Below, one piece after another: positions 33,627 through 45,807 of a DNA stretch of 64,000 nt. The stretch's first letter is position 1. Every line of letters begins with the position of its first letter. The translations under genes were made by a program, and so were the position numbers. The DNA comes from Amyloporia xantha. Its lineage: Eukaryota; Basidiomycota; Agaricomycetes; Polyporales; Adustoporiaceae. The stretch lies in assembly GCA_036971615.1 (NCBI GenBank), contig JAYKKR010000010.1, positions 1,364,001 through 1,428,000 of the forward strand. The letters run 5' to 3'. A model generated the notes under the pieces. It worked only from the letters and a program-made list of their open reading frames with translations, was not told the origin of the DNA and did no database searches.

Positions 33627-36600
33627 ATGGACCCCTCGAGCTCCAAAGCTTCTGGTAGTGCCTCGAAATGGTCTCTGTCTATCAACACTTCCGGACTTCC
33701 TCCAAATGCGACCTCCCTGTCCGCGTCTGCAAGCGCACCCATTCGCCCCTCCTCTAGGGTGTCTGCCAGACCGCCTTCCAGTGCGTCCAGTATCAGACCG
33801 TCAGCCAGTGCACCGATACGCCCATCATCAAGCGTATCTTCGCGACCCTCTTCCAGTGCATTGTCTGCAAGACCGCCCTCAAGTGCATCCACTCGACCGA
33901 GCTCCCGCCTCACGCAGCGGCCAGGATCGCGAATCTCACATCGCCCGGCTTCGAGACAGTCGTCGCGTCTACTCCCGGAGTACAAAGCATTGGTCACGCA
34001 GGTTACTGGTCTCACAGCAGAGAATGACCAAGAGAACTTTCACACTGCTGTCGACTTTGTATCAAAAAACCTAGATCAGACGACTAGACCGTCTGGTAAC
34101 GCTGACATGTTTTCAGTGGAGAAGCATGTTTCTGGGTAAGCTTTATTACCGTGCGAGCATGGTAAGTAAGCTCACAGCTCTCAGTCATGTCCAGAAAGCT
34201 CGTATCAACTCTCATGATCTGCTCGCTACCGCTCTCGAGACAGCGTATAGACGATTAAAGAGTCAAGCGCAGCAGAATACTGACTTCGATTCAGAGATTA
34301 AGGTACTTAGTTATTTACCAGCCGAGTTTAACTACCTTGCTTATTCCGGCGGTCTACTGTTGCAAAGGTATCTCGTCTGCCTGATCATCTCCAGTTGCTG
34401 GTAACGATCCCCCGCATTTCTGAATATGAACAGACTATTTACCCCGCGTATAGCTTACACTCGCACTACCGCCTTCACAAGAGACGATAAGGGTTGCTGA
34501 AGACTTCCTTGACCAGATCAACAATCCACGCAAAGCTCCGCCTGGCTTGACTTGGAAGGATATATTGGCCGAAGAGCCGTTCGAAGGACAGCATTGGGAA
34601 GGCGCGTACGGTCTCCCTCCTGGAAGCACTGTCGAGGATTGGGACACCCACAGCGGAGGAAGCACACCTTCGCTTTCGGCTTTAGAAGATTCCGACGATG
34701 ACTTGGACGACTCTTTGGCTTCGTCGGAGATTCTCGAGCCTGCGCAAGCAGAGTCTGCCCCTGACGCAGCATTGAAAGCTGATCCTCCACACCATCGCCG
34801 TGTCACATACGGGCACCGTCAAGATGTCGAGGAATTGCAGGCAAGACAATATTGGCGGGCGGAATGGCGCTCAGATATTTCGACTACACGACCGTTCAAT
34901 ATTGGCGATGCGTCCACTTTAGGTGAGGTACAAGTCGATAGCCCAGAGGAGAGAGCGATGCTCATATTAGTAGGCCCGTCCATGCAGCGCGTTTTGGGGA
35001 AAAGGGCAACATTAACGATTGCTGGACCAGATAGAGAGGTAGAGTCGCTTCCAGCATGTTTCGTGTATATCGTCCTCAACCTTCCACAGAAATATATTTA
35101 TGAACACGACGCCGTACGCGAAGTCCTCATGGGTTTACAAGGTCGTCGAAATATCATGATGACATGGGTGCATAGTGGCAGCGAAGGGTTTTCCTTCGTA
35201 GTCAGTATTCCGCCTGTATATTCGAAGAGCAAAGACTGATGACTCGTAGCCAAATCCCTCCACTCGGTTGCTGCACCTCACCGCAGCTACTCAGGCGTCT
35301 ATTCTGGCATCATTTGCTCGGACTGCGACGACACTGGAACATCTGCGAAGATTTGTCTTGGCTATCTATGCTAAAGCCTCTAAAATCACACCTAGTGGCA
35401 GCAGCGCGGCGAAGCCTCCTCATTTGATCAACATATACCGGAGAAACACTCTCACTCTGGAGGCATTCGCGGCGGCTGTTGACTTCCAAGTACGAGAGTT
35501 CAACAGCTGGTGTGCCACCAAAGAGGAAGAGATTTGCTTAGCGCACGCGGGTATTGGACCGCCCTTGATTGTGAGCCTGCTCAGTTTGGAAAAGGCTATC
35601 AGAGACAAGTTCTCTGCCACTTTCACCATGATTCTCGACGTACTTCGAGGGGTTGTTCAGCGGGCACTGCGAACACCAGAAATTTTGCAAGAGATTTGGA
35701 CCTTCCCGGAGCTGTCTATGAGAGTCTCATCATCCACCTTCACCACTTTGCTTCTAGACTCGCTGTTACTCGCTGTGCAAGATCATCTTTCTATGGGCGA
35801 TATCGTCACTTCGAATGCGATGATGCGGGTATTCGGGGATACTGCAGAGCCAATCTGGAGCATGGTCGGCCGTTGGATGAAAGATGGCATGCCGGTCCGA
35901 GAGGTCGTAAACATCCATGAAACCGACGGAGCTGCAACCCTGGACGACGAATTCTTCGTCGAGGATAATGAGATGCCAATATTTGATCCTGATTTCTGGG
36001 CGGATGGTTTTGTTCTGAAGGACTGCCAAGAAGAAGAAAGCGAAACCAGACGCACGTCTGTACCGACCTTTCTGACCCATTTTGCGCAAAACATTCTTGA
36101 CGCTGGTAAAGCCATTGGACTCCTGCGCGCACTTGGCGCTTCGGCAGTGTTCGATCGCACAGCAGAGCAAAACTGGATGACTGGCTGGCGTACTTTCACA
36201 GCACTCCTCGAGTCGCCCCCAAACCCATTGGATATTTCCAATCCGACGCAAGGTGTTGCCGGCTCTTCTGGACCACGAAGCTTAGCCGTCACGTCCACGG
36301 ACGAGTTATCTAGCGTGATATATGATGAACTTCTGTTCCATACACAATCTGCTCAGGAGATGCTACAAAGGGTTCTTGTTGATGACTGCGATCTATGGTT
36401 GCACCTCTCAGCCATGGAAGACTTGTTCCTCATGAGAAGGGGTGATTCTATGTCTCGTTTCATTGACGTCTTGTTTTCTAGGGTACGAAATCATGCTTTT
36501 CGAATTTCTAGATGGTGCTCAAGCTAAAGCACCTTGACTACAGATGGACAACAGGCAGGCATGGTCTGACTTCCACTTTCTGAATAGCGCATTTCGTGAT

Positions 36601-37750
36601 GTCGCCGAGGCAAGCCCACAGAAATGGATCGATCCTTTCCTTGTGCGTATCTCGCATAGAGGGGCCAAGGATAAATCTATTACTCGGACGGTGAGAGCCA
36701 TCGACGGTCTGTTCATCGAATATGCAGTCCCATTCCCCTTGACATACATATTTGGGCCTCGGGTAATGCAAGTCTATTCGTCAATATTTTCTTTTATTAT
36801 TCAGATCCGCCGAGCCAAGAACGTGCTTGAGCGGATTCTGATACGTGGCGCTGTGGCCAATGTTCCTCACGCAGGTAGTGAGATGAAGGTGTTCTATGCC
36901 ATCCGGAGTAGATTATCTTGGTTTGTGAAGTACGTTGATCAATCCGCCATAGAATTGGGTTGCTCACGATACAGCCAGCACTTTGCTGAACTTCGTTGCA
37001 ACCAATGTAAGAAGTTTGCTTGCCTATTCATAATATGGAAGTAACAGTGTCGTCATAGGTGCTGCATGCTCAGATTGCAAACTTTCACAATGCATTTCGA
37101 CGAGCCAAGTCCCTCAACGACATGATCCAGTTACATGATGAGCAGTAAGATTTCTCGAATAATTCTTGGTTTATTGCTCACGAGATGCCAGTCTCTCAAA
37201 GATTGAGGGGAGATGTCTCCTTCAGCGGAATGTGAGTATCTAATATTCAGTGTCTTGCGATAGTGTCTTGACACTAACAATGTTTACGTAGACTTCTGCA
37301 TTCCAACGCGCAATAATGTCCATCCTCGACATGACGATATATTTCAGTGACTGTTTCGTGGCATTTGCAGGGGACACGACGCACGACATCTCTCGACAGT
37401 CTATCCTCATGATGAAGCGCCACCGCAGCCGTCGCGCTAGACGTCAACGAAAGAATGTTGTTGGATTCTCGCAGTCATTGAGAGAGGCCGATGGCAGCTC
37501 GGAGAGCGACTCGGATCCTGACGAGGATATTATCGATAGCAGCGCTCCCGAGCCGTCGTTTTCTTTGGCAATGTCCACCATCTCGTTGGAGGAGGAAAGC
37601 TTTGGAGAGCGACTAGACAAAATGTCGTCAGAGCTGGACGCCCTCGTACGCTTCATCAGACGCGGAGTAGAGAGCCTTGCAGCGGGCTCTGGAGAAGCAG
37701 CATCGACGTTCGGTATATTCGCATTTGCATTGGAAGATTGGGATAGGTAG
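33627..37750 (+). CDS. Gamma-tubulin complex component GCP5
   Basis: Ten exons (33627-34135, 34185-34302, 34368-34400, 34454-35197, 35250-36482, 36544-36929, 36979-37006, 37059-37144, 37192-37231, 37292-37750) give 1211 residues. The N-terminal ~110 residues are Ser/Arg/Pro low complexity. The GRIP1-GRIP2 blocks follow: LTWKDILAEEPFEGQHWEG, ATTLEHLRRFVLAIY, YAVPFPLTYIFGPRVMQVY, QIRRAKNVLERIL and NFHNAFRRAKSLNDMIQLH. The C-terminus LVRFIRRGVESLA is also conserved. The large size and insertion between GRIP1 and GRIP2 suit GCP5 better than GCP2-4; GCP6 is less likely. It caps gamma-tubulin ring complexes at spindle pole bodies. Exons of 28-40 bases make the 3' end easy to mis-annotate. Confidence 0.9.
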
Positions 37751-37961
37751 AGGCAGAAGGTTGTCCTGATGAAAAGGAGTATCATACACGGAATGTATAT
37801 CATGATCCAAGGCTACAGTCAACATGTGCTACAAGTGTGCAGAAGGGAAAAGCGATTCTCGAAAGAAATACAAAGATCAGATGTTCACCATATAACATAA
37901 GCTAAGTTAGGGCAAATCCAGCACGTCGGGTAAAAATCAGTTATAGCTTGGAGTGAATTTG

Positions 37962-39363
37962 TTAAATTACGCTTTGTCCTCCTCTGCGGTCGACCCTTCT
38001 GTTTATTCCTCCGAGCAAAATTTTGATTATCAACTCGGCGTTTAGTTGTGATCCAGTGTATGGCGTGGTGTCCACGATATCGCGAATGCCATATGTCTGG
38101 CTCAGTCCGTTGTCCAGTTCATTGAGGAAAGCAGTTGCCTCAGGGCTGTTCCCAATCTGCACGAACTGAATTCCAACCTGATTTCGAAGATGAGCTACGC
38201 AGCTTCTTGAGAGCATCTCAACTACTATCTCACCTGAGAGAGTGGGAAATTGTGAGCATCTAAGCGTCTGGCTGCTGCCACAATGACTTCCTCCGGCTCA
38301 TCAGCTAGTGGGCAGTGTGAGTTTCGCACACATAATGACAGAAAAAATGACATACTGGGTGCGCCATCGGTGATCACAATATAATTGACGGGTTTGATAG
38401 CTTTCATTGCCTTCGGATCGCCGGCCTCCATACGAGCCTTGGCATGTTCAAGGTTGTCCAGATAATACAACAACAAAGTCTCGAGTTTCTCGCCTATCGG
38501 CGTAATTCCGCCAGGCCTGACGTGGTCGAATAATCGCCTCACAAGGTCTGAATCCTGTAAATGAATGAGTTCAGCACAGTAGCCATCATATGCAAACAAT
38601 GCAGCCCACCTTCAAATTATTCCCGACGTGTCTATTGTTTAGGAAACAGACATCGATCCCGTCAGCATCGTACTTGGACGCTATGTCCGCCAATGCAGCA
38701 AGGGCATCTCTCGCCTATACAAAGAGAGGTCATTACACTTGGCTCGAAAATTAGGGAACCGATGCGAACCTCGTGCCATCGGGAGCCCTCCATGGAGCCA
38801 GAGTCATCAACAATGATCACAGTGTTGTATCTCCTCAACGTGTCCAAAGCATTCTCCACGCTGTTCTGCCGCATAGGCCTCCGTAAAGCGTCTGCCCGTT
38901 CTGCAAATGACAACTGTGGCGCTCCTTCCGATGGTATAACCGAGTGTCGTTGCGTCTCCGGAGCCTGCAGATTGGGTCGCCCGGCTGCAGGACTGTTCCA
39001 GCTGTTCCGTCTGACACCATGATCGCTTGGCGGGGGAACAGCGAGCGAATTCGGGCTGAGAAATCCCGCATTGTCCGCGATCGCCACAGAGTATGGTGGA
39101 GGTACAGAATCGCGATTGGGGGCACGAGGCGTTGATGCCAACGCTGACCTGCTTCGACGATGCGTACTTGAGGTAGGTACACCTAAAGAGTTCGAGTCGG
39201 CAGCAGGAGGTGCACGGGTAGTCGCACGTCTGTGGACTGCGCCGCTGCTGCCCTTGCTATCGTCATGATCACTGGTGGTGCAGAGTGCCTTCGGTTTCGA
39301 TATCGAGTCAGTGGAGCTAATGGTGTTTGACCGCGAGGCTGCTTTAGAAGAGTTGTTGCCCAT
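37962..39363 (-). CDS. von Willebrand factor A domain protein
   Basis: Exons 39363-38770, 38714-38610, 38554-38356, 38304-38234 and 38177-37962 give 394 residues. Residues 1-165 are Ser/Arg/Pro-rich and disordered, beginning MGNNSS, where Gly2 is a candidate N-myristoylation site. A vWA fold follows: NTVIIVDDSGSMEGSRW supplies the MIDAS motif DxSxS (Asp186, Ser188, Ser190). GGITPIGEKLETLL supplies the MIDAS threonine and YIVITDGAP the second acidic site. Intracellular vWA proteins usually act in protein complexes through a bound metal ion; the partner is unknown. It is convergent with GCP5 (211 bases between stops). Confidence 0.85.
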
Positions 39364-39865
39364 GGCAGTCGTCGAATGTTCACGCAGCACAGAGGGTGCA
39401 AATTGTCTTTCTTAAGTACCCATGATGCACAGACCGTCAGGCGCCCCCCTATATCGAAGGTTCACCCTATAAATTTCTGTGGCGATGCTGCTGCATAGGA
39501 TAACGCCCAATCGATATTCCGCTGCTCATGCGACTAGCAAGGTGTACTTGAAACAGGCGGAGGCGGTGGCGTTGTCACACATTGGTATATCTCTGCAGAC
39601 TCCAGAGTGCGTAGCGTGATCGTTATGTAACATTGTTCTACGTCAGTTCTGGTAGTACTTACAACCAATCTGGCAGTACATAAGCTTAAGGTGAGGCGGT
39701 TCGAAGCTGTGATCTTTTGTTCGACCGCGGAGGAGCCATTTCCATACTGAATTCTACTTACCCTTCATGAAATAGTGTCGAATATCGGTTTGTACAGGAC
39801 AAACGATAGTGAGACATTACCTCGGTGACAGAGCGAAGGTATTAATGGATAACAACTCAGTAATA
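39364..39865. other. Region between two minus-strand genes
   Basis: About 500 bases upstream of the vWA gene and downstream of the CSN12 gene. It should contain the vWA promoter. No coding exon recognised. Confidence 0.4.
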
Positions 39866-41600
39866 CTAATACAGGGAGGCGTACGGTGATGGGCGGTCCG
39901 CTAGCTTCGGGAATGCATTCGTATTCGCCAAGACAACCATCTGCTTCTCGTGCGATATATAGCCCCTCATGAAGCCCTTGTAGACCATGTTGGCAACATA
40001 GCACTCCGCCTCTTCCTGGGATACATCCATGCCCGCTATTTGCAGCGAGGAGTGGAACAAGGATAATGGTATTCGTGTTCCATTTTGCGACGCGGCCCAC
40101 CTGGACAATCCGGGAGCATCGGCGAATGATATTAGTGGTCAGACGCGCCGAGTCAAGATCAGTAGGAATGGAGACGTACACACGGCGGAACAGGCCCCTA
40201 ATGCATAACTCACGCGCTCGCTCAAGCGTCAGCCACAGGTTAAGATCTACAAGCCGCCGCTCGGACTTGTCTAGAGCAGAGTCATATGCTCTGATATCCC
40301 CTGTCCGGATAGCAGAGACGAAAGGAGCAAACAGATCATCGAGCACCGGAAAACGATCCAAAAGTTCGCGGGAGGGAAGATGCCCACGTAATATACGTAG
40401 AGGGATGAGATATGCCAATATTCGCCTGGAATTGATATCAGCGAGAGCTAAGATACTAATCAGGACTGCGGTGCAACCGACTCTTGGTTCCTGTGAGCAA
40501 GTGTATAACAGTTATAAAACGCATTGGTCAGCTCCTGCTCAGCCTGGGGCACGGTCAATAACTCAGAGGGGCCGGATGTGTAAGGCGAACACACTTTCGC
40601 AAAGTCTTCGTTCAGGAAACCGAGCATGCCTATGTAGTACCTGTATGTGACCTGTACACATTCAGAGCCGCAAATTGATAGCTAACTTGTCAACTCACCT
40701 GATGTGAACGTGGATATGCAGATAATGGGGGGATGTCTGGGTTGGCATCGATAGCGCGGAGGATGTTTTTAGACAGGGATATTCGTTTCACCTACATCAT
40801 GATCGTGGAAGTGCGGTAGAACGATACTGAAGCGTACGTACACGAAAGTAGCATTTCAGAATCAAGCCCACAACGTAGTAGACCCCCCATTTACGTGACT
40901 CTTGGTATGGCGACTGTCTAAGCGGACCCCTTAATACAACTCACTGAAGATAATCGATTCACATCACCTGTCAGTCACACAGTTTGAGAATGCTTTGCTG
41001 ATGATTCGCGCTGCCTCTTCCATGTTAGCGGTCCCTTCCAGACCTCTTGCGCTTGCATCCAGGTCTGCCTGTAAGTTACAAGGGATGAACGCCGACGAGG
41101 AGCTCTGTAGTCAGCAACATACATCAAACGCCAAGTCGCGCAAGTCTCGCAGAATTGAGAACAAGGCGGGCAGAGTCCAGCCGCTGTTCACAGAAAAGTA
41201 GCGCAGGAACAAACTGGGCACAGAGGGTGTAATCATTTAAAATTCGGAGAATCTGCAGAGACCTCACTTACGACACGAGTGTGCATTCCTCCTTGAATGC
41301 CTCTATAGCGCGTTTCTTGGCGCAGCGACTGACTACTAACACGTAGTGTATGGCAATTTCATCCCAAGGACCTCTCATGCTGCCTTCGTAGTGCGCCAGT
41401 GATTGTCTCTGAGCTTCTCTGAGTAAGAGCACGATAAAATCGGTATAATGATAAAAACATACTGTCGGGTTTCTAAACTCTTTCGCCAACTGTTTCCCGT
41501 GTTCACTTGTCGGTTTGAGGAGGTAGGCTAGCTCGGGCCCCTTTTCTTCCTCTAAAGCCTCGGCGATTTGGGTGAGAAATGTTGAAAACCGGATTGCCAT
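39866..41600 (-). CDS. CSN12/THP1-family PCI-domain protein
   Basis: Ten exons (41600-41463, 41408-41272, 41213-41123, 41068-40968, 40917-40842, 40791-40699, 40651-40595, 40543-40482, 40425-40180, 40100-39866) give 411 residues. Family blocks: LAYLLKPTSEHGKQL, RYFSVNSGWTLPALFSIL, GVYYVVGLILKCYFRV, KRISLSKNILRAIDANPDIP and YRYYIGMLGFLNEDF. The C-terminal PCI/winged-helix segment has AECYVANMVYKGFMRGYISH. Relatives are yeast Csn12/Thp3 and PCID2/Thp1, which act with Sac3 in mRNA export, splicing-coupled complexes or the signalosome. Sequence alone does not separate Csn12 from Thp1, but the length and start resemble Csn12. A further in-frame ATG at 41669 exists; the one at 41600 matches family starts better. 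Confidence 0.88.
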
Positions 41601-41997
41601 GACGTATGCGTCGCTTCCAGTATGCCCAATTCCATAAACTGAAATATACGGTTCGAGGTGATGGGTCACTGTTACAGTGAGCAGAGGAACTTGAGGAGAA
41701 GAACTTGTACACTGTTCAGTTCTACAGAACGACGCTTCCGCGCCTTCATCATGTGATGCGCGTCAAGCGCCAAGAAGCGCTGAATTGTAACTTGTTATCA
41801 TATCCCAATTGGCCACAGAACGACGACGCTCTGAACTAGTCCATAGACATCTCAACCTCACATACGACTCTGTGTCCTGTGTCGCCACCAATATTCGTTT
41901 ATACATAGGTAGTAAGTGCTTCGTGTGTCCAAATAAAGGCTTTTCCAGGTGCGATATGGTCTAACATGCGAATTGTCCCATAAGCCGGTCAAAACCT
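41601..41997. other. Divergent intergenic region
   Basis: About 400 bases between CSN12 and the next plus-strand gene. The missing first exon of the 41998-43120 gene might lie at the right end, but I could not define one. Confidence 0.35.
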
Positions 41998-43120
41998 TTG
42001 AACTATCAACTACGCCTTGAGGATTTTGCGGATGAGAGATATACGTATGAATGCGCTAGCTGTGGTCCGCATGGACTGACACGGCCGCCTCGCACCCTGG
42101 TCGTGGTCGGAACATGTACCGTACTCATTTCAATATTAGAAGCGGCTCGAAGTGTGCATTGGTGGACCTACAGCACCGAGGTGCTTTACTACACCAACTT
42201 CCTCATGGCGTACACTCGACATCAAGACACGGGGCCCCTGCTGTCCTGTTTCATACCACATGGAGCGCTTGTATTTTACTGGCATATTCACCTCTTGTCC
42301 AGTCCGCTCAAGTCTCTGCGGGATACCGAAGGCTATGCCATCTATGCATCGACTCAACTCCTTGTGGCGGCTGCTACTGCTCTTTCATTCAAACGTCTTT
42401 CGACGCACGGGTCGACGCTTGCTCTGGCTTTGGATGTTCTTCAAACGCAAAATCATAAGATTAAGTTGGACAGAGAATCCATGCAGACGAAGGGACTCTG
42501 GGCTACGTGACGGCTCGATGAAACCTGGGGGCCTTGACAAGGCACTCAAATTTTACGATGGGCAGAATGAGCACCAGCAAGACATCATTCTCTGCAGCAA
42601 AGAGCCGATGATATCGCGCCCTGGCCCTTCCTCGGAACGCCTCTCTCCAAGCCGCCCGCCGGTCGAGTCCGTCGTACTATCAGAGTCACTGTATGACGGC
42701 CAGCGCAATCGCCCGTACTCGGTGTCAGTCGGAAATGCTGGGTTGCAATCAATAACCGACATCGGCCTCACCACGTTCGGGGATTACAGCACCCATGACC
42801 TGAACATTAGTGACGAAGATCAACATGCACCTTTGTCTCGTGCCTCATCTCGTGCATCAGCACACAGACGTTACCGAGGTACGACGGAGATCCTTTCCGC
42901 ACCGACCTCCAGCAGGGCTTTTGTTGGCTCTCGGTCGCAGACGCGCTCGCCTGCGATGTCCCATAATCAGTCTCGTCTGTCCAAGACGTCTCTCTCATTC
43001 AAGACGCCGTCGCCTACACTCGGCACACTCAACTTACCGATGTCTCCCAGGACTAGACGTGCCCAAAAGGTTTACCCGATATTGTCAGTCAAGAGATACG
43101 ATAGGACCATTGTTCTGTAA
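41998..43120 (+). CDS. Uncharacterised multi-pass membrane protein with Ser-rich tail; structure unresolved or broken
   Basis: Two adjoining open frames look like parts of one protein. The first (41998-42507) has four likely membrane segments, beginning near PRTLVVVGTCTVLISILEAA and including ALVFYWHIHLL and YASTQLLVAAATALSF. The second (to 43120) codes a hydrophilic Ser/Arg/Pro tail (LSRASSRASAHRRY) typical of a cytosolic C-terminus. The two frames differ by one base, and the cleanest join is a 49-base intron at about 42409-42457 with a weak donor (GTCGAC). The first frame also has no in-frame ATG near its 5' end, so a start exon is missing or the gene is damaged. I do not recognise the family. 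Confidence 0.5.
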
Positions 43121-43202
43121 GGTGTGGTACTGTGATACCCATTTTGACGTACTTACACATTAGAACAGAGATGATTTGAAGTCTGAATTTACCGTCAAAG
43201 CA

Positions 43203-45287
43203 ATGGATATATCTTACCCGGTGTAAGCTCCTGGGCATTCGTGTATCACAAAATGTGACCAGCATTTAAAGTGACGGCGTCCCAACTGGATGGAGGGCCA
43301 TAACACATCCCGGAGGTGCCTTGTATTTCTTCCATGAACAAAGGGTAATTCAAGCCTTCCTGCAGAAGGACATGAACTGAATCTGACACGAACTACAGCG
43401 GATCTACACTGATGCATTTTTGTGTGATCATGAAACACTGGTAGAAATAGAAGACTTTGCAGAACTCTTGCTTCGCTTGGTGGCGGCGGCAAATTTTGAG
43501 CTGCCTTCCAATGTGGATCTCGTATTGGAACTAGAAGACAACCCGAGAGAGACCACCGCGCATGATTGGTGTTACTACTACGTCGACCATGACGCTCGGG
43601 TACTTTTCTGGCTCCAGGATTTCACTGTTACCGATGAATTACTTGACCTGAAAGGCTTGAACAATGCTGCGCATATCAGTATGACGGCTTCTCCTTGCTT
43701 TCGTCCTATCATCGTTAACCCCAATATAGAACATGGTATCGAAGAACACTACTGGTATTTATTCCATCTGTAGGAAGTAGGTCGTCTATCATCCTCGGAG
43801 CTTACGTCCATGCCAACGTCAGTTCTGCACAGATAAGCACACAGGCTGAACAGCGCTATGTGTAGGTTACATTGGGATTTATTCCCGTACAATCAAGATG
43901 TATCGAAGCCTCTGATCCAAGAGCTGAAGAGCATTGCCTTATATGCCAATCTAGGCGTGTCATACTGGTTATTATCACCTCGACATCAATTTTGACGTAT
44001 ATGTGGACAGATCAGTTGACAAATACTTCCTCGACTGTCGTTCAGACTCCGGACGAGTTGGTAAGGATGCTCTCATTGGTGGACAATATTGAAGGTATGC
44101 ATTGTATTGCTCTATGAATATTGAAACTCTTCCTTACTTTATCAGGCATTGAGAGTAATCAGCACATAGCGAGTGTTGCGGGTGAGCTGCCTCCGCAAGG
44201 GACGCTACCCGAGTTTACTGATGTCTTTACCAACAGGGCGACTCATGCACATATTCGGTGATTTTCAACTTTCATGTCGGTATCTGACTGTGCACTCAAA
44301 TGCTCGTAGCTCATCACCGATTCCTCCATTATCACGGGCAGAAAGCAGCCCGTCTTCATCGAGATCAAAGACTCCTCGGTAACCCTCATGAGCTTCGAAC
44401 ATATCTGATTACGCTGTTAGCGCCGATATTCTTCAAGGCCCCTGAAGTTTATTTGCGTTGTCTGAAGAAGATCTGGGTTGATGGTATTCTTGCTATCATA
44501 CCATGGACTCAGTTTACAACAAGATTGCAAACAGATTGGCAGGGATATGTTCTACTCGTACGTGGCAGCCCGTTGCTGATGTTCGGATTTGTGAACAACG
44601 ATGAACTACTTAGGCCGCCATATTACTGAATGCGGATATTTCATTCATGACTATCCGTGATGTGGATCCAGGAAGCGGCCCGCGTACCTCGGCACAGATC
44701 GCGTGCATCCTCTCCACTATAGCTTGTATTGGTAGTATCCTCATTGGTCTATTTCTTGTTCGTCAATATCGTGCCAAACCCAAGGACACTGCCCAGGATG
44801 CAGTACGTCGTTGAAGTTCCTCTTCCTCAATCTTTGTGGATAACTTTTGAATAGGTGAACTATTTATTAAGTCGGCGGCATCCGGTGCTAGGCTTGGAAA
44901 CATTAGCCGTCGTGTACAGCCTACCATACGCACTTTTGATGTGGGGGTGAGTCGTATTGTGCGGTAGCATATCTTATCTTGACCCCGGCATGATTTATGC
45001 ACAGGGTATTAACATTTATCGCTGCATTCGCTATTGAATGCTTCTCGCGATACGACACGCCTTCAATATATGTCAGCGGGGTCGGTTGGGGGCTGCTCAG
45101 TGCGCTCGTCATTTGGTGCATCTACATAGCATGGGAAAGCGGCGAGACATCCGTCAAGGAGATAGTGACCGCCGCTTGTGGACGTGTCCGAGCGAGGATG
45201 ATAAAGATAGCTGCTGTCTTCCGCCGACATGAGGTCTCCAATCGTCGAATGCACGGACATGCCTCGACACCGGAGATGAATATTTAA
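43203..45287 (+). CDS. WW-domain-like multi-pass membrane protein of an agaricomycete family
   Basis: Twelve exons (43203-43222, 43272-43344, 43399-43678, 43730-43754, 43866-43954, 44011-44094, 44146-44181, 44237-44257, 44310-44557, 44614-44802, 44855-44946, 45005-45287) give 479 residues. Residues 10-36 form a WW-like motif (VPTGWRAITHPGGALYFFHE, followed by QRRIYTD), with a second aromatic block near WCYYYVDHDARVLFW. The middle is helical with a basic HHRFLHYHGQKAARLHRDQ segment. Four or so membrane helices lie in the C-terminal half (ILSTIACIGSILIGLFLV, VLTFIAAFAIECF). I know this architecture from hypothetical proteins of mushroom-forming fungi; function is unknown. The first exon codes only 20 bases. 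Intron 43955-44010 requires a GC donor. Confidence 0.8.
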
Positions 45288-45807
45288 CGAGTTGAGTCGC
45301 TATTCTGCGATCTGGGCTCTTAATAACCCGGGCCCCAGTCTCGCCCCCATGTTGTGGGTTTTTCGACCATACCGGTCAGTAATTTCTATTACTGGTTCCT
45401 CATCACCGACTATGAGGGTATATATTAGTCTATCGATATGTTGCATGTTCGTCTGTCTATGGACATTGTCGCTAGTAGCCCCTGGCTGTCTGCTTCCATA
45501 TGCATATTCCTACTACAGATGTTCGTAAATCAAACTCCAGCCTGTTTGAAGTGATTTGGCGTAATATCTACTGAAAGTTATCGCAAACCTTGCTATGATT
45601 ACGGTAAGCCCATAGGCCTAGAGTTTGATGTCCGCTGCCATTCATGCCGGCGCTCCATATATATTACATCGATGAGCACATATGACGATCGTTCTTGTTC
45701 ATATTGGGGATTGATTATCTGCTCAAGCCAGACATATAAAGGCTCAGCTGCGGGGTCGAGTAATAACTATCAGACTTGTAAGTCCCCACGAAGAGTCAGC
45801 GTCACAA
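45288..45807. other. Intergenic region
   Basis: About 520 bases with no supported exon. It should hold the 3' UTR of the WW membrane-protein gene and the promoter of the DsbA-like gene. Confidence 0.4.
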
